Shown here: positions 52,125 through 62,598 of the stretch, in pieces
How the letters are laid out: each line of letters begins with the position of its first letter
How positions within the stretch are numbered: position 1 is the first letter of the stretch
Assembly (NCBI RefSeq): GCF_900116135.1
Contig: NZ_FOZX01000005.1
Coordinates: 181,745 to 245,744, forward strand
Reading direction: 5' to 3'
DNA length: 64,000 bases
Origin: Saccharopolyspora flava
GTDB lineage: Bacteria; Actinomycetota; Actinomycetes; Mycobacteriales; Pseudonocardiaceae
Notes under the pieces: generated by a model
The model's database searches: none
Told to the model about the DNA's origin: nothing
Seen by the model: the letters and a program-made list of their open reading frames with translations, nothing else
Translations under genes and position numbers: made by a program

Positions 52125-52808
52125 GTGAGCTCACCACACACGCCCAGCAGCCCGCAGAACTCGACGACGCCCGCCGGGCGGGGACCGGGGAGCGGGCGCG
52201 GCGGGGGATCGATGCTGCAGAACTACCGGACCTTCCTGCAGCGCGCGGCGAGCAAGCCCGGCCAGGTGGGCGCCGTGGCCCCCAGTTCGCCGCACCTGGC
52301 CCGGGAGATCGCCTCGGTGGTGCCGCGCACCGGCAGCCCGGTGGTGGTGGAGCTCGGTCCGGGCACGGGCGCTCTCAGCTCGGCCATCGCCGACCGGCTG
52401 CCGGCCGGTGGTCGTCAGGTGGCCATCGAGCTGGACGCGGGCATGATCGAGCACCTGAACCGGGAGCTGCCGTGGCTGGAGGTCATCCAGGGCGATGCCT
52501 CGCACCTGGGCGCTCTGCTGGCCGACGCGGGCATCCACCAGGTCGACGCGGTGGTCAGCGGCCTGCCGTGGTCGATCTTCCCGGCCAAGCTGCAGCACGA
52601 CATCCTGCAGCAGGTCGGCTCGGTGCTGACCCCCGGCGGCGCGTTCACCACGTTCGCCTACCTGCACGCCCTGGGCATGTCCGGCGCCCGCCAGTTCCGC
52701 CGCCGCCTCGACGTCAGCTTCGACGAAGTCCTCACCACCCGAACGATCTGGCGCAACGTCCCCCCGGCCAGGACCTACGTCTGCAGGCGCCCCAACCTCC
52801 CAGCCTGA
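52125..52808 (+). CDS. Class I SAM-dependent methyltransferase, phospholipid N-methyltransferase-like
   Basis: A 227-residue methyltransferase. It shows the PmtA-like N-terminal segment YRTFLQRAASKPGQVGAVAP followed by SSPHLAREIA. Motif I is VVVELGPGTGALSSAIADRL, an acidic post-I VAIELDAGM follows, and GLPWSIFPAKLQHDILQQV carries the expected motif. Bacterial PmtA methylates phosphatidylethanolamine; here rRNA or other acceptors cannot be excluded. The GTG at 52125 has GGAAGG upstream; ATG at 52212 is the alternative and would remove a Ser/Pro/Gly-rich leader. Confidence 0.82.
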   Translation: MSSPHTPSSPQNSTTPAGRGPGSGRGGGSMLQNYRTFLQRAASKPGQVGAVAPSSPHLAREIASVVPRTGSPVVVELGPGTGALSSAIADRLPAGGRQVAIELDAGMIEHLNRELPWLEVIQGDASHLGALLADAGIHQVDAVVSGLPWSIFPAKLQHDILQQVGSVLTPGGAFTTFAYLHALGMSGARQFRRRLDVSFDEVLTTRTIWRNVPPARTYVCRRPNLPA

Positions 52809-52831
52809 GAAGCAAAACGAGTTCGTCAGGC

Positions 52832-52849
52832 AAGCGCCGCAGGCGCTTT
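52832..52849 (+). terminator. Hairpin after the methyltransferase
   Basis: Stem AAGCGCC/GGCGCTT with a 3-nt loop (GCA), followed by a short T tract. It is 23 bp after the stop codon of the rightward methyltransferase. Confidence 0.6.
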
Positions 52850-52888
52850 CGCAGTACCCCGAGCAAGCAACCGGCACCGCCGCGGGTT

Positions 52889-52973
52889 CTGAGCGCCTTC
52901 GTGGCGAGTACGCCGTGACGCCGCGTATAGACATACTCAAGGAGCGGCGCACGGAGACCACGAAGGCGCTCAG
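52889..52973. repeat. 85-bp structured inverted repeat
   Basis: A perfect 16-bp inverted repeat (CTGAGCGCCTTCGTGG at 52889 and its reverse complement at 52958) separated by 53 bp. The inside contains a further GAGTA/TACTC pair (52906, 52934). It sits between the convergent methyltransferase and aconitase genes. It may be a dispersed repeat of the genus or a structured RNA. Confidence 0.65.
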
Positions 52974-53027
52974 GTTCCGCTACTGGCACCGCCCAGCAAC
53001 AAGACCACGGAGTCTTGTCAGTAAACG

Positions 53028-53076
53028 AAAGACCGGGCCCGGCCGGAGCTTGTGACTCCAACCGGGCCCGGTCTTT
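53028..53076 (-). terminator. Hairpin after aconitase
   Basis: A 15-bp perfect stem AAAGACCGGGCCCGG with a 19-nt loop, 26 bp beyond the stop of the leftward acnA gene. A further 7-bp hairpin ACAAGAC/GTCTTGT lies at 52999-53018. Confidence 0.85.
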
Positions 53077-53101
53077 CACATTCCTGCGAGGGTAATGCAG
53101 G

Positions 53102-55900
<2,799 letters not shown>

Positions 55901-55998
55901 GTTCAACTCCATCTCGCGACGGGCGCAAGTTCGGGAACGATTGCGAGTCTCGCGCACGTCAGCTGAGCGTGCGCGGGGACTCGCGCTCTTCACCGCTA

Positions 55999-56028
55999 AC
56001 AGTACGCGTGTCCTATAAAGGCGCTCAA
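55999..56028 (-). promoter_or_regulatory. Candidate acnA promoter with an AcnR-like dyad
   Basis: On the minus strand TTGAGC (56023-56028) and TACTGT (55999-56004) are 18 bp apart, about 100 bp before the acnA start. The plus-strand sequence CAGTAC at 56000 followed four bases later by GTCCTA is reminiscent of the Corynebacterium AcnR site (CAGNACnnncGTACTG), with the second half only partly matching. No AcnR gene is adjacent. Confidence 0.35.
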
Positions 56029-56296
56029 CAAAGGGTGACCTGAGTGTCGATCGCTTATCCCGGTTTCGTGAAAAAGTGCCGGTGTTTCCACTCCGGAACA
56101 CCCGGTTTCCGATCCCGTCACACCCGAGCCCCCCAGAACTTCACGCCAACGATCATCCCTCGCCAACCCCCGCACCCCTCAACCCCCACTCCTCCCAACA
56201 CCCAGTACCCGCCCCGACCCCCCGCCCCGGACCCCGCGCCCCGGACTTCACGTGCCGAACCCCGCGTGGCGGAGCGTGGTCCCGTTGCGTGGACGG

Positions 56297-56359
56297 ATTA
56301 CGGCGGTATTCGGGGACCCGATTACGGCGGTAATCCGCGTGCGGAAGACGGCGGTAATC
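56297..56359. repeat. Three iterons with ATTACGGCGGTAAT core
   Basis: Copies begin at 56297 (ATTACGGCGGTATT), 56321 (ATTACGGCGGTAAT, a perfect dyad ATTAC/GTAAT around GGCG) and 56346 (AGACGGCGGTAATC), at 24- and 25-bp intervals. Spacing slightly over two helical turns suggests cooperative binding of a regulator or a small repeat array. Confidence 0.65.
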
Positions 56360-56436
56360 CGTCGGCCGTCGCCGACGACACCGCGTGCGACCCCGGACGA
56401 AGTCGTCGAAGTCCTCGTGGCGAACTTGCGTGTGTG

Positions 56437-56474
56437 GGGGTGGGGGAAGTTTTCATGAAAACTTCCCCCACCCC
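56437..56474 (-). terminator. 38-bp perfect palindrome terminator of the nitrate operon
   Basis: GGGGTGGGGGAAGTTTTCAT continues into its exact complement, giving an 18-bp stem with only the central AT unpaired. It lies 57 bp beyond the stop of the last nitrate-operon gene (56531) and before acnA, both read leftward. The core is the same as at 44963-45000. Confidence 0.8.
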
Positions 56475-56530
56475 TCGGGGGGAGCGGCGGGGAGAACCCC
56501 GGCCGGGCGGGGAGGGGCCCGGCCGGGGAG

Positions 56531-57211
56531 TCAGGCCGCGGTGACGTGGTCGCGGACCGCGCCGCGGTAGCGGCGGGCGATGAGGTCGACGACCGCCGGG
56601 TGCACCCCGATCGGGTCGGCGACACCGGAGGACGCCAGCTCGGCGAGGCGGCGGTGGAACAGGCCCGGCGCCAGCAGGTAGGGGGCGATGAAAACGCCCG
56701 GGGCGCAGACGTCCTCGGTCGCCGGGCTCGCGGTGGTGATGTAGCTGGGGTTGAGCCACTGCCCGCAGCGGCGGCCGAGCTCCCGGGCGGCGGCGCGCAC
56801 GTCGGCCAGGGCGCGCGCGTCCGAGGAACCGGCCGCCGAGAACAGCACCCGGTCGCCCGGCCGCCACCCGGCCTGCCGCAACCGGTCCAGCAGCGCCTCG
56901 GTGATCGCCGGCGACGGCCCCAGGGGAGCGGTGATCGTCACGTCCTCCCGGCCCGTCGAAGCCACCTGCTCGGGCAGGTCGGTGCGCACGTGGTACCCGG
57001 CCGCCAGGAACGCCGGCAGCGCCACCACCGGGCCCGGCACCCGCTCCAGCGTCTCGGCCACGGTCGGGCCGATCACGTCGACGTAGCCGACGTGCACCGG
57101 AACACCCAGGACCGCCGCGGTCGCCTCGGCCAGCTGCTCGATCACCCGCGGACCCTCGGGGTCGCGGGTTCCGTGGGCCACCAGCAGCAGCGGCGGGTTC
57201 GCGGAGTTCAC
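56531..57211 (-). CDS. Sirohydrochlorin chelatase (CbiX/SirB type)
   Basis: A 226-residue chelatase that inserts Fe2+ (for sirohaem) or Co2+. It shows PPLLLVAHGTRDPEGPRVIE with the catalytic His, then LPAFLAAGYHVRTDLPEQVA, a second metal-binding His. Two CbiX halves are fused, as in the long type. The GTG at 57211 overlaps the preceding stop (GTGA, 57208-57211), so it is translationally coupled. Its place in the nitrite reductase operon argues for ferrochelation to make sirohaem for NirB. Confidence 0.88.
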   Translation of the reverse strand: MNSANPPLLLVAHGTRDPEGPRVIEQLAEATAAVLGVPVHVGYVDVIGPTVAETLERVPGPVVALPAFLAAGYHVRTDLPEQVASTGREDVTITAPLGPSPAITEALLDRLRQAGWRPGDRVLFSAAGSSDARALADVRAAARELGRRCGQWLNPSYITTASPATEDVCAPGVFIAPYLLAPGLFHRRLAELASSGVADPIGVHPAVVDLIARRYRGAVRDHVTAA

Positions 57212-58350
57212 AGCAACGGATCGGCGCATCGCGGGGAGTCCCTCATCGGTTCCAGCGGAAGTCGGTATCCGCGTTTGATCACGGTCTGCACCAGGTGCGG
57301 CGCGCCCAGCGACGACCGCAGCCGCGCCACTGCCTGCTCGACGGCGTGCTCGTCGGCGACACCACCGGCGCAGTTGAGCGCCTTGGCCAGCGCGGGCCGC
57401 GAGACCACCCGGCCCGGCCGCTCGGCCAGCGCCCGCAGCAGCATCGTGCCCTGCGGCGAGAGCTGCTTGACCTCGCCGTCGAGGATCGCGGCGTGGCCGC
57501 GCACCTGGAGGTTGTGCCCGGCCACCGGCAGCGTCGGCGAGCGCATCGGCAACGCCTCGCACAGCGACCGCACCAGCGCGCCGATCCGGAACCGCTCCGG
57601 GATCACCGCGGGCACCCCGTGGTCGGCCAGCGGCGCGTGCGTCACCGGACCCACGCACGCCGCCAGCACCGGACCGCGCAGCGCCGCCAGCAGCTCGTCC
57701 CGGCAGTTGCGCTCGGCGGCCAGCGACAGCATGCTCGCCGCCGCCGGAGCGCTGGTGAAGGTCACCGCGTCGACCTGGTGCGCGCACACCGCCGACAGCA
57801 GGCTCTCCAGCGCCGTGATGTCGGCCGGAGCGGTCCAGCGGTACACCGGCACCTCGATGACCGTCGCCCCGGCACAGCGCAGCGCCTCGACGAAGTCCGG
57901 CAGCGGCTGGCCGTGCAGCTGCACCGCGACCCGCATCCCGTCGAGCGGCTCGGCGAGCAGGTGCTCCAGCAGCTCCGCCGAGGACTCCGAGGCCGGCGAC
58001 CACGGATCGGGCAGCCCCGCCGCCCGCACCGCGCCCCGCGCCTTCGGCCCCCGCGCCAGCGGCCGCGCCGAGGCCAGCGCCTCCAGCAGCTCGGCACCCA
58101 CGCCCCAGCCGTCGGCGGCCTCCACCCAGCCGCGGAAACCGATGCCGGTGGTGGCCACGACCGCGTCCGGCGGGTCCTGCAGGCACTCGTCGGTGGCGCG
58201 CCGCAGCTCGGTGTCGTCGGACAGCGGCAGGATCCGCAGCGCCGGGCCGTGCACGACCCGCGCGCCGCGGCGCTCCAGCAGCGAACCCAGTTCCTCGGCA
58301 CGCCGCGCCGCGGTGACCGCGACGGTGTATCCGGTCAGCTCTTCGCTCAA
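57208..58350 (-). CDS. nnaR: HemD-like uroporphyrinogen-III synthase fused to OmpR-type DNA-binding domain (NnaR-like)
   Basis: A 380-residue fusion. Residues 1-265 resemble uroporphyrinogen-III synthase (YTVAVTAARRAEELGSLLER, DAVTFTSAPAAASMLSLAAE, ACVGPVTHAPL). Residues about 270-370 form a winged helix (LSPQGTMLLRALAERPGRVV, VEQAVARLRSSLGAPHLVQT, VIKRGYRLPL). This is the architecture of mycobacterial NnaR/Rv0260c, an activator of nitrate assimilation, and the neighbour is also a chelatase there. The start is TTG at 58350, overlapping the nirD stop (TTGA), with GGAGG upstream. Retention of HemD activity is uncertain. Confidence 0.85.
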   Translation of the reverse strand: MSEELTGYTVAVTAARRAEELGSLLERRGARVVHGPALRILPLSDDTELRRATDECLQDPPDAVVATTGIGFRGWVEAADGWGVGAELLEALASARPLARGPKARGAVRAAGLPDPWSPASESSAELLEHLLAEPLDGMRVAVQLHGQPLPDFVEALRCAGATVIEVPVYRWTAPADITALESLLSAVCAHQVDAVTFTSAPAAASMLSLAAERNCRDELLAALRGPVLAACVGPVTHAPLADHGVPAVIPERFRIGALVRSLCEALPMRSPTLPVAGHNLQVRGHAAILDGEVKQLSPQGTMLLRALAERPGRVVSRPALAKALNCAGGVADEHAVEQAVARLRSSLGAPHLVQTVIKRGYRLPLEPMRDSPRCADPLL

Positions 58351-58670
58351 GGGAGCGCGACCTCCACGACGGTCTCGCGACGCCGCACCGGGAACACCGG
58401 CAGCCGCGCGTCCGGGTCGTCCAGGCACTGCCCGGTCCGCAGCGAGAACACCTGCTTGAGCATCGGCGAGGCGACCGTCGGCTCGCCGTCGCGGTCGCCG
58501 ACGATGCCGCGGCTCATCACCCCGGCCCCGCAGAACGGGTCGACGTTGCCGACCGCGTACAGCTCGTCGTCGTGGGTGCGGAACACCGCGACCGGGTGCT
58601 CGCCGATCAGCGCGGGCACGCCGTACTCGGGCAGCAGCAGGTCGATGTCGCAGATCTGGTGCCAGTTCAC
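58347..58670 (-). CDS. nirD: Nitrite reductase small subunit NirD
   Basis: A 107-residue Rieske-fold subunit of assimilatory nitrite reductase. It begins VNWHQICDIDLLLPEYGVPA and has the Rieske-like strand arrangement AVFRTHDDELYAVGNVDPFC, LKQVFSLRTGQCLDDPD. As in other NirD proteins the [2Fe-2S] ligands are not conserved. The GTG at 58670 overlaps the nirB stop (GTGA), with AGGAGG upstream. It acts with NirB in the cytoplasm. Confidence 0.93.
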   Translation of the reverse strand: MNWHQICDIDLLLPEYGVPALIGEHPVAVFRTHDDELYAVGNVDPFCGAGVMSRGIVGDRDGEPTVASPMLKQVFSLRTGQCLDDPDARLPVFPVRRRETVVEVALP

Positions 58671-61186
58671 GAGAGGACCTCCTGGTTCGGGGAGACGATC
58701 TCGGGCATCGGCAGGGTCACCGGGCCCGGGCGGATCTGACCGCGTTCCTCGATGAAGCGGATCGTGGGATCGGGCGCGTCGGGCGCGTTGACGAACGACA
58801 CGAACCGGGAGAGCTTGCCCGGGTCCTGCAGCACCCCCGCCCACTCGTCGGAGTAGGTGTCGACGTGCCGCTGCATCGCGGCCTCCAGCTCCTCGGCGAT
58901 GCCGAGCGAGTCCTCGACGACGACCTCCTTGAGGTGCTCCAGCCCGCCGTCGAGCGACTCCACCCACGCCGAGGTGCGCTGCAACCGGTCGGCCGTGCGC
59001 ACGTAGAACATCAGGAACCGGTCGATGAGCTGGATCAGCCGCTCGTCGTCGAGGTCGGCGGCCAGCAGCTCGGCGTGGCGCGGGGTGAACCCGCCGTTGC
59101 CGCCGACGTAGAGGTTCCAGCCCTTGTCGGTGGCGATGACGCCGAAGTCCTTGCCGCGCGCCTCCGCGCACTCGCGGGCGCACCCCGACACCGCCGACTT
59201 GAGCTTGTGCGGCGAGCGCAGACCCCGGTAGCGCAGCTCCAGCCGGATCGCCATGCTCACCGAGTCCTGCACCCCGTAGCGGCACCAGTCGTTGCCGACG
59301 CAGGACTTCACCGTCCGCAGCGCCTTGCCGTAGGCGTGCCCGGACTCGAAACCGGCCTCCACCAAGCGCTTCCAGATCTCCGGCAGCTGCTCCACGCGCG
59401 CGCCGAACAGGTCGATGCGCTGCCCGCCGGTGATCTTGGTGTAGAGGCCGAACTCCTTGGCGACCTCACCCAGCACGATGAGCTTGTCCGGGGTGATCTC
59501 CCCGCCCGGCACCCGCGGCACCACCGAGTAGGTGCCGTTGCGCTGCAGGTTGGCCAGGAACCGGTCGTTGGTGTCCTGCAGCGTCGCCTGCTCGCCCTCC
59601 AGGATGTGGCCGTTGCCGAGGCTGGCCAGGATCGAGGCCACCGCCGGCTTGCAGATGTCGCAGCCGCGCCCCGACCCGTGCTTGGTGATCAGCTCGGAGA
59701 ACGAGCCGATGCCGGTGGCCTGCACGATCTCGAACAGCTCCGCCCGCGACTGGGTGAAGTGCTCGCACAACGCCTTCGAGGTCACCACGCCGCACTCGTT
59801 GAGCAGCGTCTTGAGCATCGGCACGCACGACCCGCAGCTGGTGCCCGCCTTCGTGCAGGCCTTGACCTCCGGCACGTCGGCCAGCCCGTGCTCGGCGATC
59901 GCGCAGGTGATCTCGCCCTTGGTCACGTTGTTGCAGGAGCACACCGTGGCCTCGTCGGGCAGCGCGCCCGAGTCCACACCGGACCCGGCGGGCAGCAGCA
60001 GCTGCTCCGGCGGCGCGGGCAGCTCGCGGTCCACCAGCGGCCGCAGCACCGCGTACGCGCTGGCGTCACCGACCAGCACACCACCCAGCAGCACCCGCGC
60101 ATCGTCGGAGAGCACCAGCTTCGCGTAGGTGCCCGCCGCGTTGTTGGCGTAGACGACCTCCAGCGCGCCCTCGGTGGTGCCGTGCGCGTCGCCGAAGCTG
60201 GCCACGTCGACACCGAGCAGCTTCAGCTTGGTCGACATGTCGGCACCCGGGAAGGTGCCCTCGCCGAGCTCCAGCAGCTGATCGGCCACGCCCTCGGCCA
60301 TCGTGTAACCGGGCGCGACCAGCCCGTAGCAGCGGCCCTCGACCGCCGCGCACTCACCGATCGCCCACACGCCCTCGACGTTGGTGCGGCACGCCTCGTC
60401 GACCAGGAAACCGCCGCGCTCACCGCGCTCGACACCGGCGAGCTCGGCCAGCTCGTCGCGCGGGCGCACACCCGCGGAGAACACCACCAGATCGGTGTCG
60501 ATGACCGTGCCGTCGGCCAGCGTCACGCCCGTGACGCGCTCCTCGCCGTCGATCGACTGGGTGGCCGCACCGGCGTGCACCGTCAGGCCCAGCTCCTCGA
60601 CCAGGCCGCGCAGCACCTGCCCGCCGCCCTCGTCGACCTGCAGCGGCATCAGCCGCGGCGCCATCTCCACCACGTGCGGGCGCATCCCCAGCAGCCGCAG
60701 CGCGTTGGCCGCCTCCAGGCCCAGCAGACCGCCGCCGATGACCACGCCGTCGCGGCCCTCCGTGGCCGCCTCGCGGATCGCGTCGAGGTCCTCGATCGTG
60801 CGGTAGACGAAGGAACCGGGCAGCTGGTGGCCGGAAACCGGCGGCACGAACGGCTTCGAACCGGTCGCCAGCACCAGCGCGTCGTAGCTCAGCGACTCGC
60901 CGCCGTCCAGCGTCACCGTGCGGGCCGCGGTGTCCACACCGGTCACCGCAACGTTGAGCCGCAGCTCGACCATCGGGTCGTCGAGCACGTCCTGGCTCGT
61001 GAGGCTCAGGTCCTCGGCGCTCTTGCCGTCCAGGTAGGACGACAGCCCGACCCGGTCGTAGGCGGGGCGGGGCTCTTCGCCGAGCACGACGATCCGCCAG
61101 GCGTTCGCCTCATCGCGATCGCGGAGTGTTTCAACGAGCCGGTGGCCGACCATCCCGTGGCCGACGACGACGAGCGTGCGGGTCAT
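58667..61186 (-). CDS. nirB: Assimilatory nitrite reductase (NAD(P)H) large subunit NirB
   Basis: An 839-residue enzyme reducing nitrite to ammonium with six electrons. Order: FAD domain (MTRTLVVVGHGMVGHRLVET), NAD domain (DGVVIGGGLLGLEAANALRL), BFD-type [2Fe-2S] (VCSCNNVTKGEI and GTSCGSCVPML), and the sirohaem/[4Fe-4S] domain (VKSCVGNDWCRYGVQDS and KSAVSGCARECAEARGKDFG). All cluster cysteines are intact. The ATG at 61186 overlaps the upstream stop (ATGA). Length is typical. It needs sirohaem, which the operon's chelatase would provide. Confidence 0.96.
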   Translation of the reverse strand: MTRTLVVVGHGMVGHRLVETLRDRDEANAWRIVVLGEEPRPAYDRVGLSSYLDGKSAEDLSLTSQDVLDDPMVELRLNVAVTGVDTAARTVTLDGGESLSYDALVLATGSKPFVPPVSGHQLPGSFVYRTIEDLDAIREAATEGRDGVVIGGGLLGLEAANALRLLGMRPHVVEMAPRLMPLQVDEGGGQVLRGLVEELGLTVHAGAATQSIDGEERVTGVTLADGTVIDTDLVVFSAGVRPRDELAELAGVERGERGGFLVDEACRTNVEGVWAIGECAAVEGRCYGLVAPGYTMAEGVADQLLELGEGTFPGADMSTKLKLLGVDVASFGDAHGTTEGALEVVYANNAAGTYAKLVLSDDARVLLGGVLVGDASAYAVLRPLVDRELPAPPEQLLLPAGSGVDSGALPDEATVCSCNNVTKGEITCAIAEHGLADVPEVKACTKAGTSCGSCVPMLKTLLNECGVVTSKALCEHFTQSRAELFEIVQATGIGSFSELITKHGSGRGCDICKPAVASILASLGNGHILEGEQATLQDTNDRFLANLQRNGTYSVVPRVPGGEITPDKLIVLGEVAKEFGLYTKITGGQRIDLFGARVEQLPEIWKRLVEAGFESGHAYGKALRTVKSCVGNDWCRYGVQDSVSMAIRLELRYRGLRSPHKLKSAVSGCARECAEARGKDFGVIATDKGWNLYVGGNGGFTPRHAELLAADLDDERLIQLIDRFLMFYVRTADRLQRTSAWVESLDGGLEHLKEVVVEDSLGIAEELEAAMQRHVDTYSDEWAGVLQDPGKLSRFVSFVNAPDAPDPTIRFIEERGQIRPGPVTLPMPEIVSPNQEVLS

Positions 61187-62598
61187 GCCGCGCCCTCCCT
61201 TTCTGATTCGATGCGATCCGCCAACGAGCTGCACAGCCGGCCGACGTCGTCGACGCAGCTGCCGCAACCGGTGGTGGCGCGCGTTGCCCTGGCCAGCTCG
61301 GCGACCGAGCGGGCACCGCCGTGCCAGGCGGTGATCAGGGACTTCTTGGTGACGTTGTTGCAGCGGCACAGCACCGCGTCCTCCGGCAGCTCCACCTGAG
61401 CGCCCGGCACCGCAGCCGGGGTGCCCAGCAGCAGCGACAGCCGGTCGGCGGGCATCGGCAGGTCGCGGTCGTGCAGCTGGCTGACGGCGGCGATCGCGGC
61501 CGGGAAGCCCAGCAGCACCGCGCCGGAGATCCGCCCGGAGTGCAGCGCGAGCTTGGCGTAGCGGCCGCGCGCCGGGTCCGACAGCGTGACGATCTCGGCG
61601 TCGGCGGAGCTCAGCGCTCCCACCGATCCGACCGAGACCAGGTCGATGCCGCGGGCCTTGAGCCGGGACACCACCCGGGTCGCCGGCAGCGCCGCGTCGC
61701 GACCGGACAGGTGCGCGGCCAGCACCTCGGCCTGCTCCCACGCCGCCCCGACCAGCCCGGGCGTGCCGCCGCGGTGCTCGGCGCAGTCGCCGATCGCGTG
61801 GATGTGCTCGTCGCTGGTGCGCAGCCGGTCGTCGACGACCACACCGCGGTTGACCGACACCCCGGCGCGCTGCGCGAGGGTCACCTCCGGCCACACCCCG
61901 GTGCAGGCCACGACCCGCTCGGCCGGGACCTCCTCGCCGTCGCCGAGCCGCAGCACCGGCGCCCGGTAGGACCCGGCCTTGACGCCCAGGCGCACGTCGA
62001 CGCCGAGCCCGGTCAGCCGCTCGGCCAGCATCCGGCCGCCGACCTCGTCGAGCTGGCGCTCCATCAGGTGCTGCTCGCGGTGCACCAGCGTCACCCGGCA
62101 CCCGCGCGCCAGCATCGCCCGCGCGGTCTCCACGCCCAGCACCCCGCCGCCGAGCACCGCGACCGGTCCGCTCACCCCGTCCAGCCGCGCGCAGTCGTCG
62201 AGGGTGCGCAGCGCGGTGAGCCGCTCGGCGTCCAGCCCCAGGACCTCCGGCACCAGCGGCCGCGCCCCGGTGGCCAGCACCAGCGCGTCGTAGCCGAACT
62301 CGCGGCCGTCCTCGGTGCGCACCGCGCGCTGCGCGCGGTCGATGTCGGTCACCGCGCACCCCAGGTGCACCTCCGCGTCGAGCTCCGGCAGCGACACCGC
62401 GCCCGGGGGCAGCGACCCGTCGAGCACCGAGCCCAGCAGCACCCGGTTGTAGGCGGGCCGGTCCTCGGCGCCGAGCACCGTCACCGGGCCATCGTGACCC
62501 AGCGCGCGCAGCCGCTCCACGAAGCGGTGCGCGGCCGGCCCGTTGCCGACCACGACGACGCGCCCGGCGACCGGGTGCAGGGGCAGCGGGGTGGTCAT
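61183..62598 (-). CDS. nasB: FAD/NAD(P)-dependent oxidoreductase with BFD [2Fe-2S] domain (NasB-type electron transfer subunit)
   Basis: A 471-residue flavoprotein. The FAD motif GRVVVVGNGPAAHRFVERLR and the NAD motif GPVAVLGGGVLGVETARAML resemble the N-terminal half of NirB. The C-terminus has a BFD-like cluster site (VLCRCNNVTKKSL and TTGCGSCVDDVG). In Bacillus and actinobacteria such proteins carry electrons from NADH to the assimilatory nitrate reductase. Both ends overlap neighbours by ATGA, so it is translationally coupled to nasC and nirB. The name is by analogy. Confidence 0.85.
   Translation of the reverse strand: MTTPLPLHPVAGRVVVVGNGPAAHRFVERLRALGHDGPVTVLGAEDRPAYNRVLLGSVLDGSLPPGAVSLPELDAEVHLGCAVTDIDRAQRAVRTEDGREFGYDALVLATGARPLVPEVLGLDAERLTALRTLDDCARLDGVSGPVAVLGGGVLGVETARAMLARGCRVTLVHREQHLMERQLDEVGGRMLAERLTGLGVDVRLGVKAGSYRAPVLRLGDGEEVPAERVVACTGVWPEVTLAQRAGVSVNRGVVVDDRLRTSDEHIHAIGDCAEHRGGTPGLVGAAWEQAEVLAAHLSGRDAALPATRVVSRLKARGIDLVSVGSVGALSSADAEIVTLSDPARGRYAKLALHSGRISGAVLLGFPAAIAAVSQLHDRDLPMPADRLSLLLGTPAAVPGAQVELPEDAVLCRCNNVTKKSLITAWHGGARSVAELARATRATTGCGSCVDDVGRLCSSLADRIESEREGAA

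Larger units (their letters stand above)
56029..56530. other. Intergenic region between nitrate operon and acnA
   Basis: About 500 bp without a supported gene. Its left half is strikingly C-rich and purine-poor on the plus strand (56150-56245). Its right half holds three 14-bp palindromic iterons (56297-56359) and the 38-bp palindromic terminator (56437-56474). Open frames here have no domain features. Confidence 0.5.

Noticed and set aside
51929..52141. Minus-strand open frame of 70 codons
   Set aside because: No domain and no ribosome site; it overlaps the promoter and leader of the methyltransferase gene.
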